This document shows, in pieces, positions 22,921 through 33,022 of a stretch of 64,000 nucleotides of DNA (within the stretch, counting starts at the first letter, position 1; every line of letters begins with the position of its first letter). Below the pieces are notes generated by a model. That model was not told the DNA's origin. It was given only the letters and a program-made list of their open reading frames with translations, and did no database searches. The position numbers and the translations under genes are program-made. Origin of the DNA: Lathyrus oleraceus (taxonomy: Eukaryota; Streptophyta; Magnoliopsida; Fabales; Fabaceae); contig NC_066581.1 in NCBI RefSeq assembly GCF_024323335.1, forward strand, positions 428,748,136 through 428,812,135, written 5' to 3'.

Positions 22921-23986
22921 TTAAATCTTTGCTTGTCCTCAAGCAAAATTCAGTATAGAACTTGTTAAAAGTTTTAGCCAGATGAAATTTCAAAGCACAC
23001 ATCAATTCGTACTAGGTTGCAAATGGATTTTTGTTTAGGAGGACTTGAGTTTAATCTTGACATCAACAACTACCGTTACAACTTAGATAACCCTACCTTA
23101 TGCAAATCAGTTCAAGTACCCTATGATAGCTATCCTGGTTCCTTTGGTCTTATTTCACCCGCTTTCATTCTAGCGAAATCACATTAAGCCCTTTATCCTT
23201 TCGCGCACATAGTGGAGTAACCGGTTAGTGATTATGATCTGCTTTTAGCTAGAAGTTCTGGTACATAAGTCGGATAACTTCATTATTCAGTCCATTGCAA
23301 ATTGCGGGGGATCGAACCGTAGTCCGCCCTACCGAGTTCAGTACCAGATTCCTACTGAACCAACTCATAATGGGTCTTTCGTATTGTGCTTTTGCATGAT
23401 CTGCAACCTTTAGATTAAATGATCTGGTAAGGATCACCTAATTTAATTAGTGCATTTCTTGATATATTTATATATTTTAGGTTACTTTGGGGATCATTCA
23501 CTTATATTCATCGGCTCTCCACGTAGTTTGCTATTAAGATGGTGCTGACTTCTGTATAAACTACTTGGGGTTGCCATAGAACTAAAAGTTCAAGGAATCG
23601 GTATAATAGGTACTTTATCCTGATCTAACATATTGAGGTTCTCAGAGCGTTGTTATGGTAATGATTTTGTTTTGATTTCACTCAAGTTTTATAAAGTAAG
23701 CAACCTTTATACTTATTGGGTGTGTTAAAAAAATTTTTTGTTATGGCTCAAGAAAATTGAGGGGAATAGATAATAGAAAATTTTTCACACTTAGGAACTT
23801 AACTTAAAATAATTTTTTTTTTTTTTTTTATAGGAAAAAAAGGGAAATAACGATGAAAGGGAGAGTACATACTTGAAAAATGAGAATGGAAAGAATATTG
23901 TTTCCCCCCCCATACTTAAACTAAACATTGTCCTCAATGTTTTAAGGGAAATTAAATACAAAATGGAAATGCAAAGAAAATGACAA
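22921..23986 (-). other. Athila 3' non-coding region
   Basis: This is the stretch between the last ORF and the PPT, without a supported gene. It includes a poly-T run (plus strand, about 23813-23830). Part of it (up to about 23393) is repeated at 46419-46904. The small frame at 23249-23437 is not conserved in length between the two copies and is not called. Confidence 0.6.
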
Positions 23987-25288
23987 CTAAGGCTGCCTTC
24001 CGCCTCTGGTTCTTGGCCCTGGTGATCTTTGACGTATGTCTAAGTTGTCAAACCTGCTAAACAATTCAGTAAACCGCTGGTCGGTTATGGCATTCCGAGC
24101 ATCCTGTTGCTGTTGCATTTGACGCATCATCTGCATCATCTCTGCATTCTGTGTCTGCATACCATCGATAGCATCCATAATGTCGTCGTTGGTCGCAGGC
24201 CTTCTTCGTCGACGACGTTGGGAGGATGGGCCGGCTGCATTACGGGAAGGGTTGAGCGGGACTGATTGTTGTGTTGGCGGATGGTCACCTTGTTCCATTT
24301 CTTCAAACTCATCAGTTTGCTGGTTTGTTTGTGAAGGCTCGGTGGTTTCAGGAGCGCTAAGATCGTAGAGGTGGCGGTCGGGGTTTGTGACATCAGTTAG
24401 GGTGGTATTGGGTAGCACAACACTCGGGACTGCTTGGTTGTTCACCATAAGATAATAGCCTCCGCCTACTCTGTTTTTAATCAGGCGGCTAGAACGGCAA
24501 TAGCTGATATCCATAGATAGGGGAGGTAGGGATTCTAAAGTTTGGAGTCTATCCCCTAGGTTCAGGCCAAGTGCTATGGAGGTTATTAATCCACCAATTA
24601 TAAAGGGTTGCCGGCCTCTAGCACATAAGGTGCGGATATGATGAAAGAGAAAGGAGGCGGCGTTTACCTGGGCTTGCGGTTCGAAGACGCACTGGAGGAA
24701 AAATAACTCCTTTGAGTTGACCTTACTGTTGTTTGGTCTACCAAAAACTGTGTTCTGTAAGATGCGGAGAAAATAACGGATGGTGGGGTTATGGATGTGG
24801 GAGAGAAGGAGTTCTTCCCAGTTGTAGGTCTCTATACCGGAAATTTTCTTAAAAAGGTCAAAAACGCCAACTGTGTTCCAGTTTAGGTCGGGAGGGATTC
24901 TGGGGTAGACTTGGCCTTCTGTGGTAAATTGTAGCATGGTACTCAATTGGTTTTGGGTTAGAGAGTACTCGGTGTTAAACATGCGGAAGGTTGCGGTACC
25001 GGTCAGAAATTCACCCTCACCGGCGGGAGTGGTGTAGTCATATGAACTTAAGAATTCTAAGGTTAGGGATGGGTAGGTGGGTTGGTTATGAGTGCAAAGG
25101 AAGGTTAAATCGGCTTTACGGAGCATCCACTCGATACCTTGGAGTAAGCCTAATTGTTGTAAACAAGTTAAATCGGGGTACCTGGTGGAAGCGACGCCTC
25201 GCTGCTGGAAGCGCTCGAATTGCTCTTGCTGATAGTTGTCATCTCCGGATCGGAAGATGATATTTCCGAAATTTTGATTTCCCGCCAT
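23987..25288 (-). CDS. Athila ORF-1-type protein, second of a tandem pair
   Basis: This 433-residue protein lies in the position where env-like ORFs of Athila elements are found. It resembles the family named after ORF1 of Arabidopsis Athila: LTLEFLSSY near residue 75, FRMFNTEYSL about 25 residues later, HNPTIRYFLRIL..TVFGR in the middle and IGGLITSIALGL after it. The tail has a basic stretch QRRRRRRPAT near residue 355 that could be a nuclear localisation signal, then a Met/Gln-rich coiled coil and an RG-rich end. I see no signal peptide or transmembrane span, so an envelope role is not supported. It is a diverged paralogue of the protein at 25941-27245. Its own TATA box and TGACG repeats lie upstream. 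Function unknown. Confidence 0.8.
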   Translation of the reverse strand: MAGNQNFGNIIFRSGDDNYQQEQFERFQQRGVASTRYPDLTCLQQLGLLQGIEWMLRKADLTFLCTHNQPTYPSLTLEFLSSYDYTTPAGEGEFLTGTATFRMFNTEYSLTQNQLSTMLQFTTEGQVYPRIPPDLNWNTVGVFDLFKKISGIETYNWEELLLSHIHNPTIRYFLRILQNTVFGRPNNSKVNSKELFFLQCVFEPQAQVNAASFLFHHIRTLCARGRQPFIIGGLITSIALGLNLGDRLQTLESLPPLSMDISYCRSSRLIKNRVGGGYYLMVNNQAVPSVVLPNTTLTDVTNPDRHLYDLSAPETTEPSQTNQQTDEFEEMEQGDHPPTQQSVPLNPSRNAAGPSSQRRRRRRPATNDDIMDAIDGMQTQNAEMMQMMRQMQQQQDARNAITDQRFTELFSRFDNLDIRQRSPGPRTRGGRQP

Positions 25289-25384
25289 TGTGATGAATTT
25301 TTGAAGGGATGATTTGGAAAGAAAAAGAAATGTATATTTGATATGAGAGAATTGTTTGTGGTGAATGAAGGAGGTTTTGGTAGG

Positions 25385-25392
25385 TATTTATA
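25385..25392 (-). promoter_or_regulatory. Internal TATA box upstream of the last Athila ORF
   Basis: On the minus strand CTATAAATACC contains TATAAATA, about 97 bp upstream of the ATG at 25288. It would leave a CT/A-rich 5' leader of roughly 60-70 nt. Together with the upstream TGACG cluster this looks like an independent promoter. Its activity is inferred. Confidence 0.5.
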
Positions 25393-25486
25393 GGAGAAGG
25401 ATTGGAAGATAGAAAGAAAAAGTGGTTGAAAAGTAATTTAGTGTGGTAAATGAAAAATGAATGGGGAATGTAAAAAGGTAAGGGGT

Positions 25487-25616
25487 GTAACGTTCGTCTC
25501 CAACGGCTCCCTAACGTTCACCTGTCTGAGGGGCGTTACGCTCGTCACAAGGCTGTGACGCTCGTAACAGGCAATAGATGTGCCGTTCGTCATGGAGTGT
25601 GTGACGCTCGTCACAC
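25487..25616. promoter_or_regulatory. Second TGACG inverted-repeat cluster (internal)
   Basis: The same motif family as in the LTR occurs here between the two ORFs. There is a perfect TGTGACGCTCGTCACA at 25600-25615 and two one-mismatch versions at about 25535-25549 and 25553-25569. Weaker TAACGTTCGT/GCCGTTCGTCAT relatives lie at about 25488 and 25580. The nearest good repeat is 143 bp upstream of the internal TATA box, the same distance as in the LTR. Confidence 0.55.
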
Positions 25617-25940
25617 ATTTCTTTTTGGAAAGGCTTAGTGGCGCTTCACAGAATTACTTCGGTAGCGTATTTTAATGTTTCATTTTGCTTATGATCATTT
25701 TTAGTCTGCAGTTTTAATGTATTGTGCACGCTTACTTGCTTTGTATAATAATAATAATAGGTAACAACAGTAGAGCGTAATAGCCATTGCATAATAAAAT
25801 TAACTAAACAGCTTCAATAAAAATGATCATAATGTATTACAGTGAAAGAAAACAATGAAATGAAATAGAAATAAACATGAATTCAAATAACATTAATGAA
25901 AAATCTAGCCTAAAACTAAATAACTTAGAAAGAAAAATAA

Positions 25941-27245
25941 CTAAATTCCATCTATCTTCGGATCTCTGGCCGGAGGAGCAAAAGAGTTAACATGATGCCG
26001 TAACATACGTAACTGACTTGCCGTGCTGCTCATGTATTCTAGGATTTCAAGTCTCAAGCTGTGGAAATCTTCCCTGAGGGCGTCTTGTTCTGACATCAAA
26101 GCTTCAATGACGGTTTTAATATCTGTTCCTGGCATATGATATCGGAGATCAGGCATGGCTGATTCTTCGGTCAGGACAGGCTGAGTAGGAGGATCAATAT
26201 CATAGTAGCCGGAAGGTGTCTGAGGGTCAGATTCAGCATGAGAGATATGGTCAACATAGTGCTCATAGTCATCACAGATCTCATAATCCTGGATGGATTC
26301 AGTGGATCCAGCAGGAGTTGGGGTTTCATTCAGATTATAGAGCCAGTTCCTTTGATTATGAACACTAGTTCTAGGATCGGGCATGGTGAATAGGCAGAGA
26401 ACCTGGTTATCAATAATAAGCTCGAACTCATCAGACCCTATGTTTGCTATAAACATAATGTTGAAGAGGAAAGGTATACTCATAGTAGTAATGCCACAAA
26501 AAGGGCTAAGGTCAAGCATAGGCTGACGTAATCCAATAGCATTACCTATCATAGTGATCAAACCGCCTATTCTAATGGGTGCTCGCTCATCCTGGATAAG
26601 GTGGTCCAAATTAGCTAACATAAAAGTAGCACCGTTTATTGGACGGTTCTGGGAAGCACAAAATATGATGAAGAGTTCATCACGTGAAACTGAAGTACTA
26701 TTTGGCTTTTTCCCAAATAAAGTGTGGGTCAGGATCTTATGGAAATAGCGAAAAGCCGGGTTATGTATGTTTCCAGAGAGAAACTCATGTTCTTCGGGCT
26801 CATCATTTCCAGTCAGCTTACCCCAAAAGTGTTCAAGCTCTCTATATTCAAAAAGTTCTTCCTGGCTTACAGTGAATGTATCAAAGGAGGTAGGAAAACC
26901 CAAAAGGTTGGTGAGGTCTCTAATATTAAATTGGTACTCCATATTGAACATTCTGAACTGGATAAAACCTCTGCTAATTCCTTTTCCATGGCTGGGTAGA
27001 TAGATTAATGAACTAAGGAATTCTAGTGTGAGTCTCCGGTAGGTGGTGAAATGTCTCAGGATAGGGGAGGTCTCCCATCCTATCTGATTCAGCAAAAACA
27101 GGACACTCTGTCTCAGTCCAAGGGCAGTCATAGCCCAATCATCAGCATATAAACTAGGTAGCATCTCTCTAGCGGCTAGTTCTTCAAACTTTCGTTTCTG
27201 AGCCATTCCTCTGAACTTGATACCCATACGATCAGAATGTCCCAT
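25941..27245 (-). CDS. Athila ORF-1-type protein, first of a tandem pair
   Basis: This 434-residue protein follows gag-pol on the minus strand. It shares with the next ORF the order LTLEFLSSL, FRMFNMEYQF...LLGFP, HNPAFRYFHKILTHTLFGKKP, DELFIIFCASQ, IGGLITMIG and a C-terminal acidic region followed by a coiled coil (residues about 375-420). Overall similarity is low, so the duplication is old. Like its partner it lacks a visible signal peptide or membrane anchor. A TATATATA stretch at 27331-27338, about 90 bp upstream, could be a TATA box but lies in AT-rich DNA. Function unknown. Confidence 0.8.
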   Translation of the reverse strand: MGHSDRMGIKFRGMAQKRKFEELAAREMLPSLYADDWAMTALGLRQSVLFLLNQIGWETSPILRHFTTYRRLTLEFLSSLIYLPSHGKGISRGFIQFRMFNMEYQFNIRDLTNLLGFPTSFDTFTVSQEELFEYRELEHFWGKLTGNDEPEEHEFLSGNIHNPAFRYFHKILTHTLFGKKPNSTSVSRDELFIIFCASQNRPINGATFMLANLDHLIQDERAPIRIGGLITMIGNAIGLRQPMLDLSPFCGITTMSIPFLFNIMFIANIGSDEFELIIDNQVLCLFTMPDPRTSVHNQRNWLYNLNETPTPAGSTESIQDYEICDDYEHYVDHISHAESDPQTPSGYYDIDPPTQPVLTEESAMPDLRYHMPGTDIKTVIEALMSEQDALREDFHSLRLEILEYMSSTASQLRMLRHHVNSFAPPARDPKIDGI

Positions 27246-27518
27246 CTGGTTAGTGTTAGCTAGAGAAAAGAAACATGAGTTTAAGTCAGGATTTGGCCAA
27301 ATGCCGAAAGAAGAAAAGAATTATTATTATTATATATAGATATATTTTTTTCTTTTTGAATAAATCAATAATGAATACTAAATAGAAATTAAAAGAAATG
27401 ATTAAGAGAAAAATAAGGAAAAGATAATAATAATAAAATAATAAAATAACAAATTAATTTGTGGGTTGTCTCCCACTAAGCGCTTTGTTTAAATGTCGCA
27501 AGCTCGACAAAGAAACTG
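27246..27518 (-). other. Spacer after Athila gag-pol with a conserved-looking hairpin
   Basis: The spacer between the gag-pol stop and the next ORF includes the inverted repeat GTGGG-TTGTCT-CCCAC (27461-27476), about 42 nt after the stop. On the minus strand it reads CTTAGTGGGAGACAACCCAC. I recall a similar GTGGGAGGCAACCCA stretch downstream of pol in other Athila elements, but could not check this. Confidence 0.5.
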
Positions 27519-30500
27519 TTAAATATAGTCTATGAGTCCTGGGGGCGTTTCGTCTAAGTGTAGAATTTGCGAATCCTCGTTGGTTTCCGCATAGTGATAA
27601 TGTTTCAGACGTTGCCCGTTTACGGTGAACGGTTCTGTAGATTGTCCTTTTATTTCTACCGCTCCACTGGGAAAGATTTTAGTGATATGAAAAGGTCCTG
27701 ACCATCTGGATCGTAGTTTTCCCGGGAATAACTTTAGTCTAGAGTTAAATAAAAGTACTGCGTCGCCTTGCTTGAAGATTTTCCTTGATATACGCTTGTC
27801 ATGCCATTGTTTTGTTCTTTCTTTATAGATTTTGGCATTTTCATAGGCGTCTCTTCTGAGTTCCTCTAATTCGTTTATGTCAAGGATTCTCTTTTCACCG
27901 GCGGCTTTATAATTCAAATTTAAATTTCTAATAGCCCAATAGGCTTTATGTTCTAATTCTACCGGGAGGTGACAGGATTTTCCATAAATGAGCTTAAATG
28001 GGGTCGTCCCTATGGGAGTTTTATAAGCAGTTCGGTATGCCCACAAAGCTTCTGGTAATTTCAATGACCAATCTTTCCTTGAAGTGGCGACCGTTTTTTC
28101 TAGTATTTGCTTGATTTCTCTGTTAGATACTTCCACTTGTCCACTGGTTTGAGGGTGGTAAGGTGTTGCTATCCTATGTCTCACTCCATATTTAAGTAGT
28201 AGTTTTTCGAGTACCTTGGATATAAAGTGTGATCCACCATCACTGACTACTATTCTTGGGATGCCAAATCTCGGAAATATTATATTTTTAAAGAGTCTAG
28301 TTACTACTCGGGTGTCATTTGTTGGAGAAGCTATAGCTTCGATCCATTTTGATACGTAGTCAACTGCCACGAGTATGTATTTGTTACCGAAAGAGGATGG
28401 AAAGGGTCCCATGAAGTCTATCCCCCACACGTCGAAAATCTCTACTTCCAAAATACCTCTTTGTGGCATCTCGTCACGTCTAGATATGTTTCCCGTGCGT
28501 TGACATCTGTCACACTCCTTAATAGCCGCATGTACGTCCTTCCATATAGTTGGCCAATAAAAGCCAGCTTGTAGGATTTTAGAGCAGGTCTTGGATGTAC
28601 TTGTGTGTCCACCATAAGGCGCAGAGTGACAGTGTTGGATTATATTTTCTACCTCTTCTTCGGGTATACATCGACGGAAAATACCATCGGGGCCTCTTTT
28701 GAAAAGTAAGGGATCATCCCAGTAATAGTGTTTTATGTCGTGGAAGAATCGTTTCTTCTGCTGGTAAGATAAAGTAGGTGGAACTATTCCGGCAGCTAAA
28801 TAATTGACTAGATCAGCGTACCATGGTATGACAGATATAGCTAAGGTGGTTTCTACTTGCATGTCGGAGTTGTTCTCTTCCAAAGTAGCTATAAGTTTGT
28901 CGTACGAGAAATCATCATTAATTGATGTTCTTTCTGGTTCAAGGTTCTCAAGTCTAGAGAGGTGGTCTGCTACTACGTTTTCAGTTCCTTTCTTGTCCTT
29001 GATTTCTAAGTCGAATTCTTGTAGTAACAAGATCCATCTTAGGAGTCTAGGTTTAGCATCCTTTTTTGTTAAAAGGTACCTGATAGCAGCGTGATCAGTG
29101 TAAACTATTATTTTGGCTCCTACCAAGTAAGAACGAAATTTATCTAGCGCAAATACCACTGCTAGGAGTTCTTTCTCGGTTGTGGCATAATTCATTTGTG
29201 CTTCATCCAGGGTTCTGCTAGCGTAATATATAACGTGAAGCTTTTTATCCTTTCTTTGTCCTAAAACAGCACCTACAGCATAATCACTGGCATCGCACAT
29301 TATTTCGAATGGTTCATTCCAGTCTGGTGTCTGCATAATGGGTGCGGAGATCAATGCTTGTTTAAGAGTTTGAAATGCTTTTAAACAGTTATCGTCGAAT
29401 ATGAATTCAGCATCTTTCATCAACAGTCCGGTTAAGGGTTTAGTTATCTTAGAGAAGTCTTTGATGAATCGTCGGTAAAAACCGGCGTGTCCTAAAAAGC
29501 TTCGTACTTCTCTCACGGTTCTTGGGGGTTGAAGATTTTCGATTACCTCTATTTTGGCTTTGTCTACTTCAATTCCTCTGTTTGAGATGATGTGTCCTAA
29601 AACAATTCCTTCTTGTACCATAAAGTGGCACTTTTCCCAATTAAGTACTAAGTTTACTTTTACACATCGCTCAAGAACTCTTTCCAGGTTTTCAAGGCAT
29701 TCTTCGAAACTTTGTCCGTATACAGAAAAGTCATCCATAAATACTTCCATGATGTTTTCGAGAAAGTCGGCGAAAATCGCCATCATGCATCTTTGAAAAG
29801 TTGCAGGGGCATTACACAGACCAAACGGCATTCGTCTATAAGCTAAGGTACCAAAAGGGCATGTGAATGTTGTCTTTTCTTGGTCATCAGGGTGAATTGG
29901 TATTTGAAAGAAGCCTGAATAACCGTCTAAATAACAGAAATGTGAATGTTTAGCTAATCGTTCTAACATTTGGTCAATGAATGGTAAAGGGAAATGATCT
30001 TTTCGGGTTGCTTTGTTTAGTTTCCTATAATCAATGCACATTCTCCATCCCGATTCGATTCGTTTAGTTATAGTTTCTCCTTTTTCGTTTTCAATAACGG
30101 TTATGCCTCCTTTCTTTGGTACAACGTGTACAGGACTAACCCATTTGCTATCAGATATAGGATATATAATACCTGCTTCTAATAACTTGGTTATTTCTTT
30201 CTTTACTACCTCACTTAGGATCGGATTTAGTCTTCTCTGGTGTTCCCTAGAGGTTTTATAGTCTTCTTCTAACATGATGCGGTGCATACAAATAGAAGGG
30301 CTTATTCCTTTAAGATCGGTGATGTGGTATCCTAGTGCGGTTGGATATTTTCTTAAGATATGTAGGAGTTTTTCTGTTTCGAGTCTTCCTAGATCTGCAT
30401 TAACTATCACAGGTCGTTCAAGTTCTAAGTCTAGGAATTCATATCTCAGATTTTTGGGAAGTGTTTTCAAATCAGGGGTTGGTTTGTTAAGACACTGCGT

Positions 30501-32909
30501 AGGATCCGGTGTTATTGCTAGGCATTGTTTAGATTTGTCCTCTAAAAGATAGTCTGATGATTTGTCTTCTCCTGACTCTGCTTCTTTTATGCATTCATCG
30601 ATGATATCCATGAAGTAACATGTATCTTCTATTGCAGGTGCTTTCAAGAATTGGGAAAGAATGAATTCAATTTTCTCTTCACCTACTTCGAAGGTGAGTC
30701 GTCCTCGTTTTACGTCTATGAATGCACCGGCAGTTGCTAAGAATGGTCTTCCTAGTATAATAGGTGTCGTATCATCTTCTCTAATGTCCATAATTGTGAA
30801 GTCAGTGGGAATGTAAAACTGACCTATGCGTACGGGAACGTTTTCAAGGATTCCTACAGGATATTTGATGGAACGATCTGTTAATTGCACAGACATTTTG
30901 GTCGGTCTTAATTCTCCCATTTCCAGTTTCTTACATATGGATAAAGGCATAACGCTAATTCCGGCTCCTAAATCGCATAAGGCTTTGTCGATGACAAATT
31001 TTCCTATGTGACAGGGTATAGAGAAACTACCCGGATCCTTGAGTTTAGGGGGCATGTTTTGGATTATAGCGCTACATTCGGCAGGGAGTGTAACGGTTTC
31101 GCTATCCTCAAGTTTCCTCTTATTAGAAAGAATTTCTTTTAAGAATTTAGCATATGAGGGCATCTGCGTAATAGCTTCGGTAAACGGAATTGTAACGTTC
31201 AATCGTTTAAGGAGATCAACAAATTTTCTAAATTGGCCTACATCTTTGGTTTTAACAAGCCTTTGAGGGTAAGGTATAGGTGGTTTGTAAGGTGGTGGAG
31301 GTACATAAGGTTCCTTCTTTTCTAGGGTTTCCTTATTACTCTCTTCCTTTTCCTTAGGTTCACTTTCCTCAGTAGATTTCTTAGGGTTTTGGTTTTCTAT
31401 CCTTGGGTCAGACGGTCCTTCCACTTCCGTTCCACTTCTCAATATAATTGCATGAGCTTGGCTTCTCGGATTGGGTTGGGGCTGTCCAGGGAATGTACCA
31501 GTTGGTGCAGCAGTAGGTGCTTGTTGTTGAGCTACTTGAGATATTTGCGTTTCTAGCATTTTGTTATGGGTAGCCAGGGCATCTACTTTGCTTGCTAGTT
31601 GTTTAAGTTGTTCGCCAGTGTGTATGTTCTGGTTTAAGAAATCTTTATTGGTTTGTTGTTGGGAAGCTATAAAGTTTTCCATCATGATTTCCAAGTTGGA
31701 TTTTCTAGGGGTATTATTGTTAGGATTCTGTTTCTGATATCCCGGAGGTATAGATGGGGCTTGATTTGGAGACTGTCCAGGTGCGTATAAAGCATTATTA
31801 CTCTTATATGAGAAGTTTGGATGGTTCTTCCAATTTGGGTTATAGGTATTCGAATAGGGGCTTCCTTGAGCATAGTTTACTTGCTCTGCTTGGATTCCAG
31901 TCAAGAGTTGACATTCCGCAGGAGTGTGGCCTTGGATTCCACAGACCTCGCAATTCTGAGTTATAGCAACCACGGCTGCTGGAGGTGATACGTTTAAACT
32001 TTCAATCTTCTGGACCAAAGCATCGACTTTAGCATTAACGTGATCAAGGTTACTTATCTCGTACATGCCAGTTTTCGGTTGAGGTTTTTCCACCGTTGTT
32101 CGTTCGGTTCCCCACTGATAGTGGTTTTGGGCCATGCTCTCGATAAGCTGGTAAGCATCAGCATAAGGTTTATTCATTAGTGCACCACCTGCAGCGGCGT
32201 CTATTGTTAACCTTGTATTGTATAAGAGACCATTATAAAATGTGTGAATTACTAACCAGTCTTCCAAACCATGGTGTGGGCAAAGTCTCATCATGTCTTT
32301 GTATCTTTCCCATGCTTCGAAAAGAGACTCGTTGTCTTTCTGTTTAAATCCGTTTATCTGGGCTCTTAACATAGCTGTTTTGCTTGGCGGAAAATATCGG
32401 GCAAGAAAAACTTTCTTCAACTCGTTCCATGTGGTGACTGAGTTGGAAGGAAGAGATTGAAGCCATCTTCTAGCGCTATCTCTTAATGAGAAAGGAAAAA
32501 GACGAAGTCGAATTGCCTCTGAAGTGACACCATTAGCTTTAACAGTATCAGCGTATTGAACAAATACGGATAAATGAAGGTTTGGATCTTCGGTAAGATT
32601 TCCAGAGAATTGGTTCTGTTGCACAGCCTGCAACAACGAAGGTTTAAGTTCAAAGTTGTTTGCTTCGATTGCGGGCGGAGCAATACTTGAATGCGGTTCA
32701 TCTTGCGATGGAGCAGCGTAATCTCTAAGAGCACGAGCTGGTTCTGCCATCTCGGTTAAAGAAGGAAAATCTTTGAGATCAGGAAGGTCTATAGGAGGGA
32801 GATTGTTTTCAGCACGATATTCCCGAATTCGTCGTAAGACTCGGAGATATAGTTCGATATCGTTGATTCGTAAATAGAGCGGTTCGCCTTGAGAGCGAGT
32901 GCGTGGCAT
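27519..32909 (-). CDS. Athila gag-pol polyprotein
   Basis: One uninterrupted frame of 1796 residues from the ATG at 32909 (MPRTRSQGE; an in-frame ATG also exists three codons upstream at 32918). Domains in order: gag capsid region (about 100-270, with [11 protein letters not shown] and ARYFPPSKT); zinc knuckle [14 protein letters not shown] near 325; protease with DLGAG near 645; reverse transcriptase with FMDDFSVYG, Asp-Asp near 1059-1060; RNase H with DASD near 1205 and its Glu (EKELLAV) and Asp (TDHAA); integrase with an HHCC zinc finger near 1430-1475 and the D-D-E core GID, SDGGSH, GQVEV (about 1495-1595). No frameshift or stop is present and the catalytic residues are kept, so this copy could encode active enzymes. 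The RT and gag sequence types are those of Athila. Confidence 0.93.
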   Translation of the reverse strand: MPRTRSQGEPLYLRINDIELYLRVLRRIREYRAENNLPPIDLPDLKDFPSLTEMAEPARALRDYAAPSQDEPHSSIAPPAIEANNFELKPSLLQAVQQNQFSGNLTEDPNLHLSVFVQYADTVKANGVTSEAIRLRLFPFSLRDSARRWLQSLPSNSVTTWNELKKVFLARYFPPSKTAMLRAQINGFKQKDNESLFEAWERYKDMMRLCPHHGLEDWLVIHTFYNGLLYNTRLTIDAAAGGALMNKPYADAYQLIESMAQNHYQWGTERTTVEKPQPKTGMYEISNLDHVNAKVDALVQKIESLNVSPPAAVVAITQNCEVCGIQGHTPAECQLLTGIQAEQVNYAQGSPYSNTYNPNWKNHPNFSYKSNNALYAPGQSPNQAPSIPPGYQKQNPNNNTPRKSNLEIMMENFIASQQQTNKDFLNQNIHTGEQLKQLASKVDALATHNKMLETQISQVAQQQAPTAAPTGTFPGQPQPNPRSQAHAIILRSGTEVEGPSDPRIENQNPKKSTEESEPKEKEESNKETLEKKEPYVPPPPYKPPIPYPQRLVKTKDVGQFRKFVDLLKRLNVTIPFTEAITQMPSYAKFLKEILSNKRKLEDSETVTLPAECSAIIQNMPPKLKDPGSFSIPCHIGKFVIDKALCDLGAGISVMPLSICKKLEMGELRPTKMSVQLTDRSIKYPVGILENVPVRIGQFYIPTDFTIMDIREDDTTPIILGRPFLATAGAFIDVKRGRLTFEVGEEKIEFILSQFLKAPAIEDTCYFMDIIDECIKEAESGEDKSSDYLLEDKSKQCLAITPDPTQCLNKPTPDLKTLPKNLRYEFLDLELERPVIVNADLGRLETEKLLHILRKYPTALGYHITDLKGISPSICMHRIMLEEDYKTSREHQRRLNPILSEVVKKEITKLLEAGIIYPISDSKWVSPVHVVPKKGGITVIENEKGETITKRIESGWRMCIDYRKLNKATRKDHFPLPFIDQMLERLAKHSHFCYLDGYSGFFQIPIHPDDQEKTTFTCPFGTLAYRRMPFGLCNAPATFQRCMMAIFADFLENIMEVFMDDFSVYGQSFEECLENLERVLERCVKVNLVLNWEKCHFMVQEGIVLGHIISNRGIEVDKAKIEVIENLQPPRTVREVRSFLGHAGFYRRFIKDFSKITKPLTGLLMKDAEFIFDDNCLKAFQTLKQALISAPIMQTPDWNEPFEIMCDASDYAVGAVLGQRKDKKLHVIYYASRTLDEAQMNYATTEKELLAVVFALDKFRSYLVGAKIIVYTDHAAIRYLLTKKDAKPRLLRWILLLQEFDLEIKDKKGTENVVADHLSRLENLEPERTSINDDFSYDKLIATLEENNSDMQVETTLAISVIPWYADLVNYLAAGIVPPTLSYQQKKRFFHDIKHYYWDDPLLFKRGPDGIFRRCIPEEEVENIIQHCHSAPYGGHTSTSKTCSKILQAGFYWPTIWKDVHAAIKECDRCQRTGNISRRDEMPQRGILEVEIFDVWGIDFMGPFPSSFGNKYILVAVDYVSKWIEAIASPTNDTRVVTRLFKNIIFPRFGIPRIVVSDGGSHFISKVLEKLLLKYGVRHRIATPYHPQTSGQVEVSNREIKQILEKTVATSRKDWSLKLPEALWAYRTAYKTPIGTTPFKLIYGKSCHLPVELEHKAYWAIRNLNLNYKAAGEKRILDINELEELRRDAYENAKIYKERTKQWHDKRISRKIFKQGDAVLLFNSRLKLFPGKLRSRWSGPFHITKIFPSGAVEIKGQSTEPFTVNGQRLKHYHYAETNEDSQILHLDETPPGLIDYI

Positions 32910-32998
32910 ACAAATCAACGAAAGAAAGAAAATAGAAGAAAAAGAAACCTTAGTCTCTACAGCGTAACGGAAGAGTTACGATATCGATTGAATAAAAG

Positions 32999-33016
32999 TC
33001 CCCGGCAACGGCGCCA
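32999..33016 (-). other. Athila primer binding site, tRNA-Asp type
   Basis: On the minus strand TGGCGCCGTTGCCGGGGA lies six bases after the 5' LTR end. This is the primer site usual for Athila elements and is attributed to tRNA-Asp. Confidence 0.88.
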
Positions 33017-33022
33017 AAAACT

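Larger units (their letters stand above)
25289..25940 (-). other. Spacer between the two Athila 3' ORFs with promoter-like elements
   Basis: This non-coding region separates the 434- and 433-residue ORFs. Next to the latter it contains a TATA box and a cluster of TGACG/CGTCA inverted repeats, listed separately. The remainder (about 25620-25940) is AT-rich with a TAATAA repeat near 25747. Confidence 0.6.

Noticed and set aside
23987..27245. Calling the two Athila 3' ORFs envelope proteins
   Set aside because: No signal peptide, transmembrane segment or cysteine pattern was seen; only their position fits.
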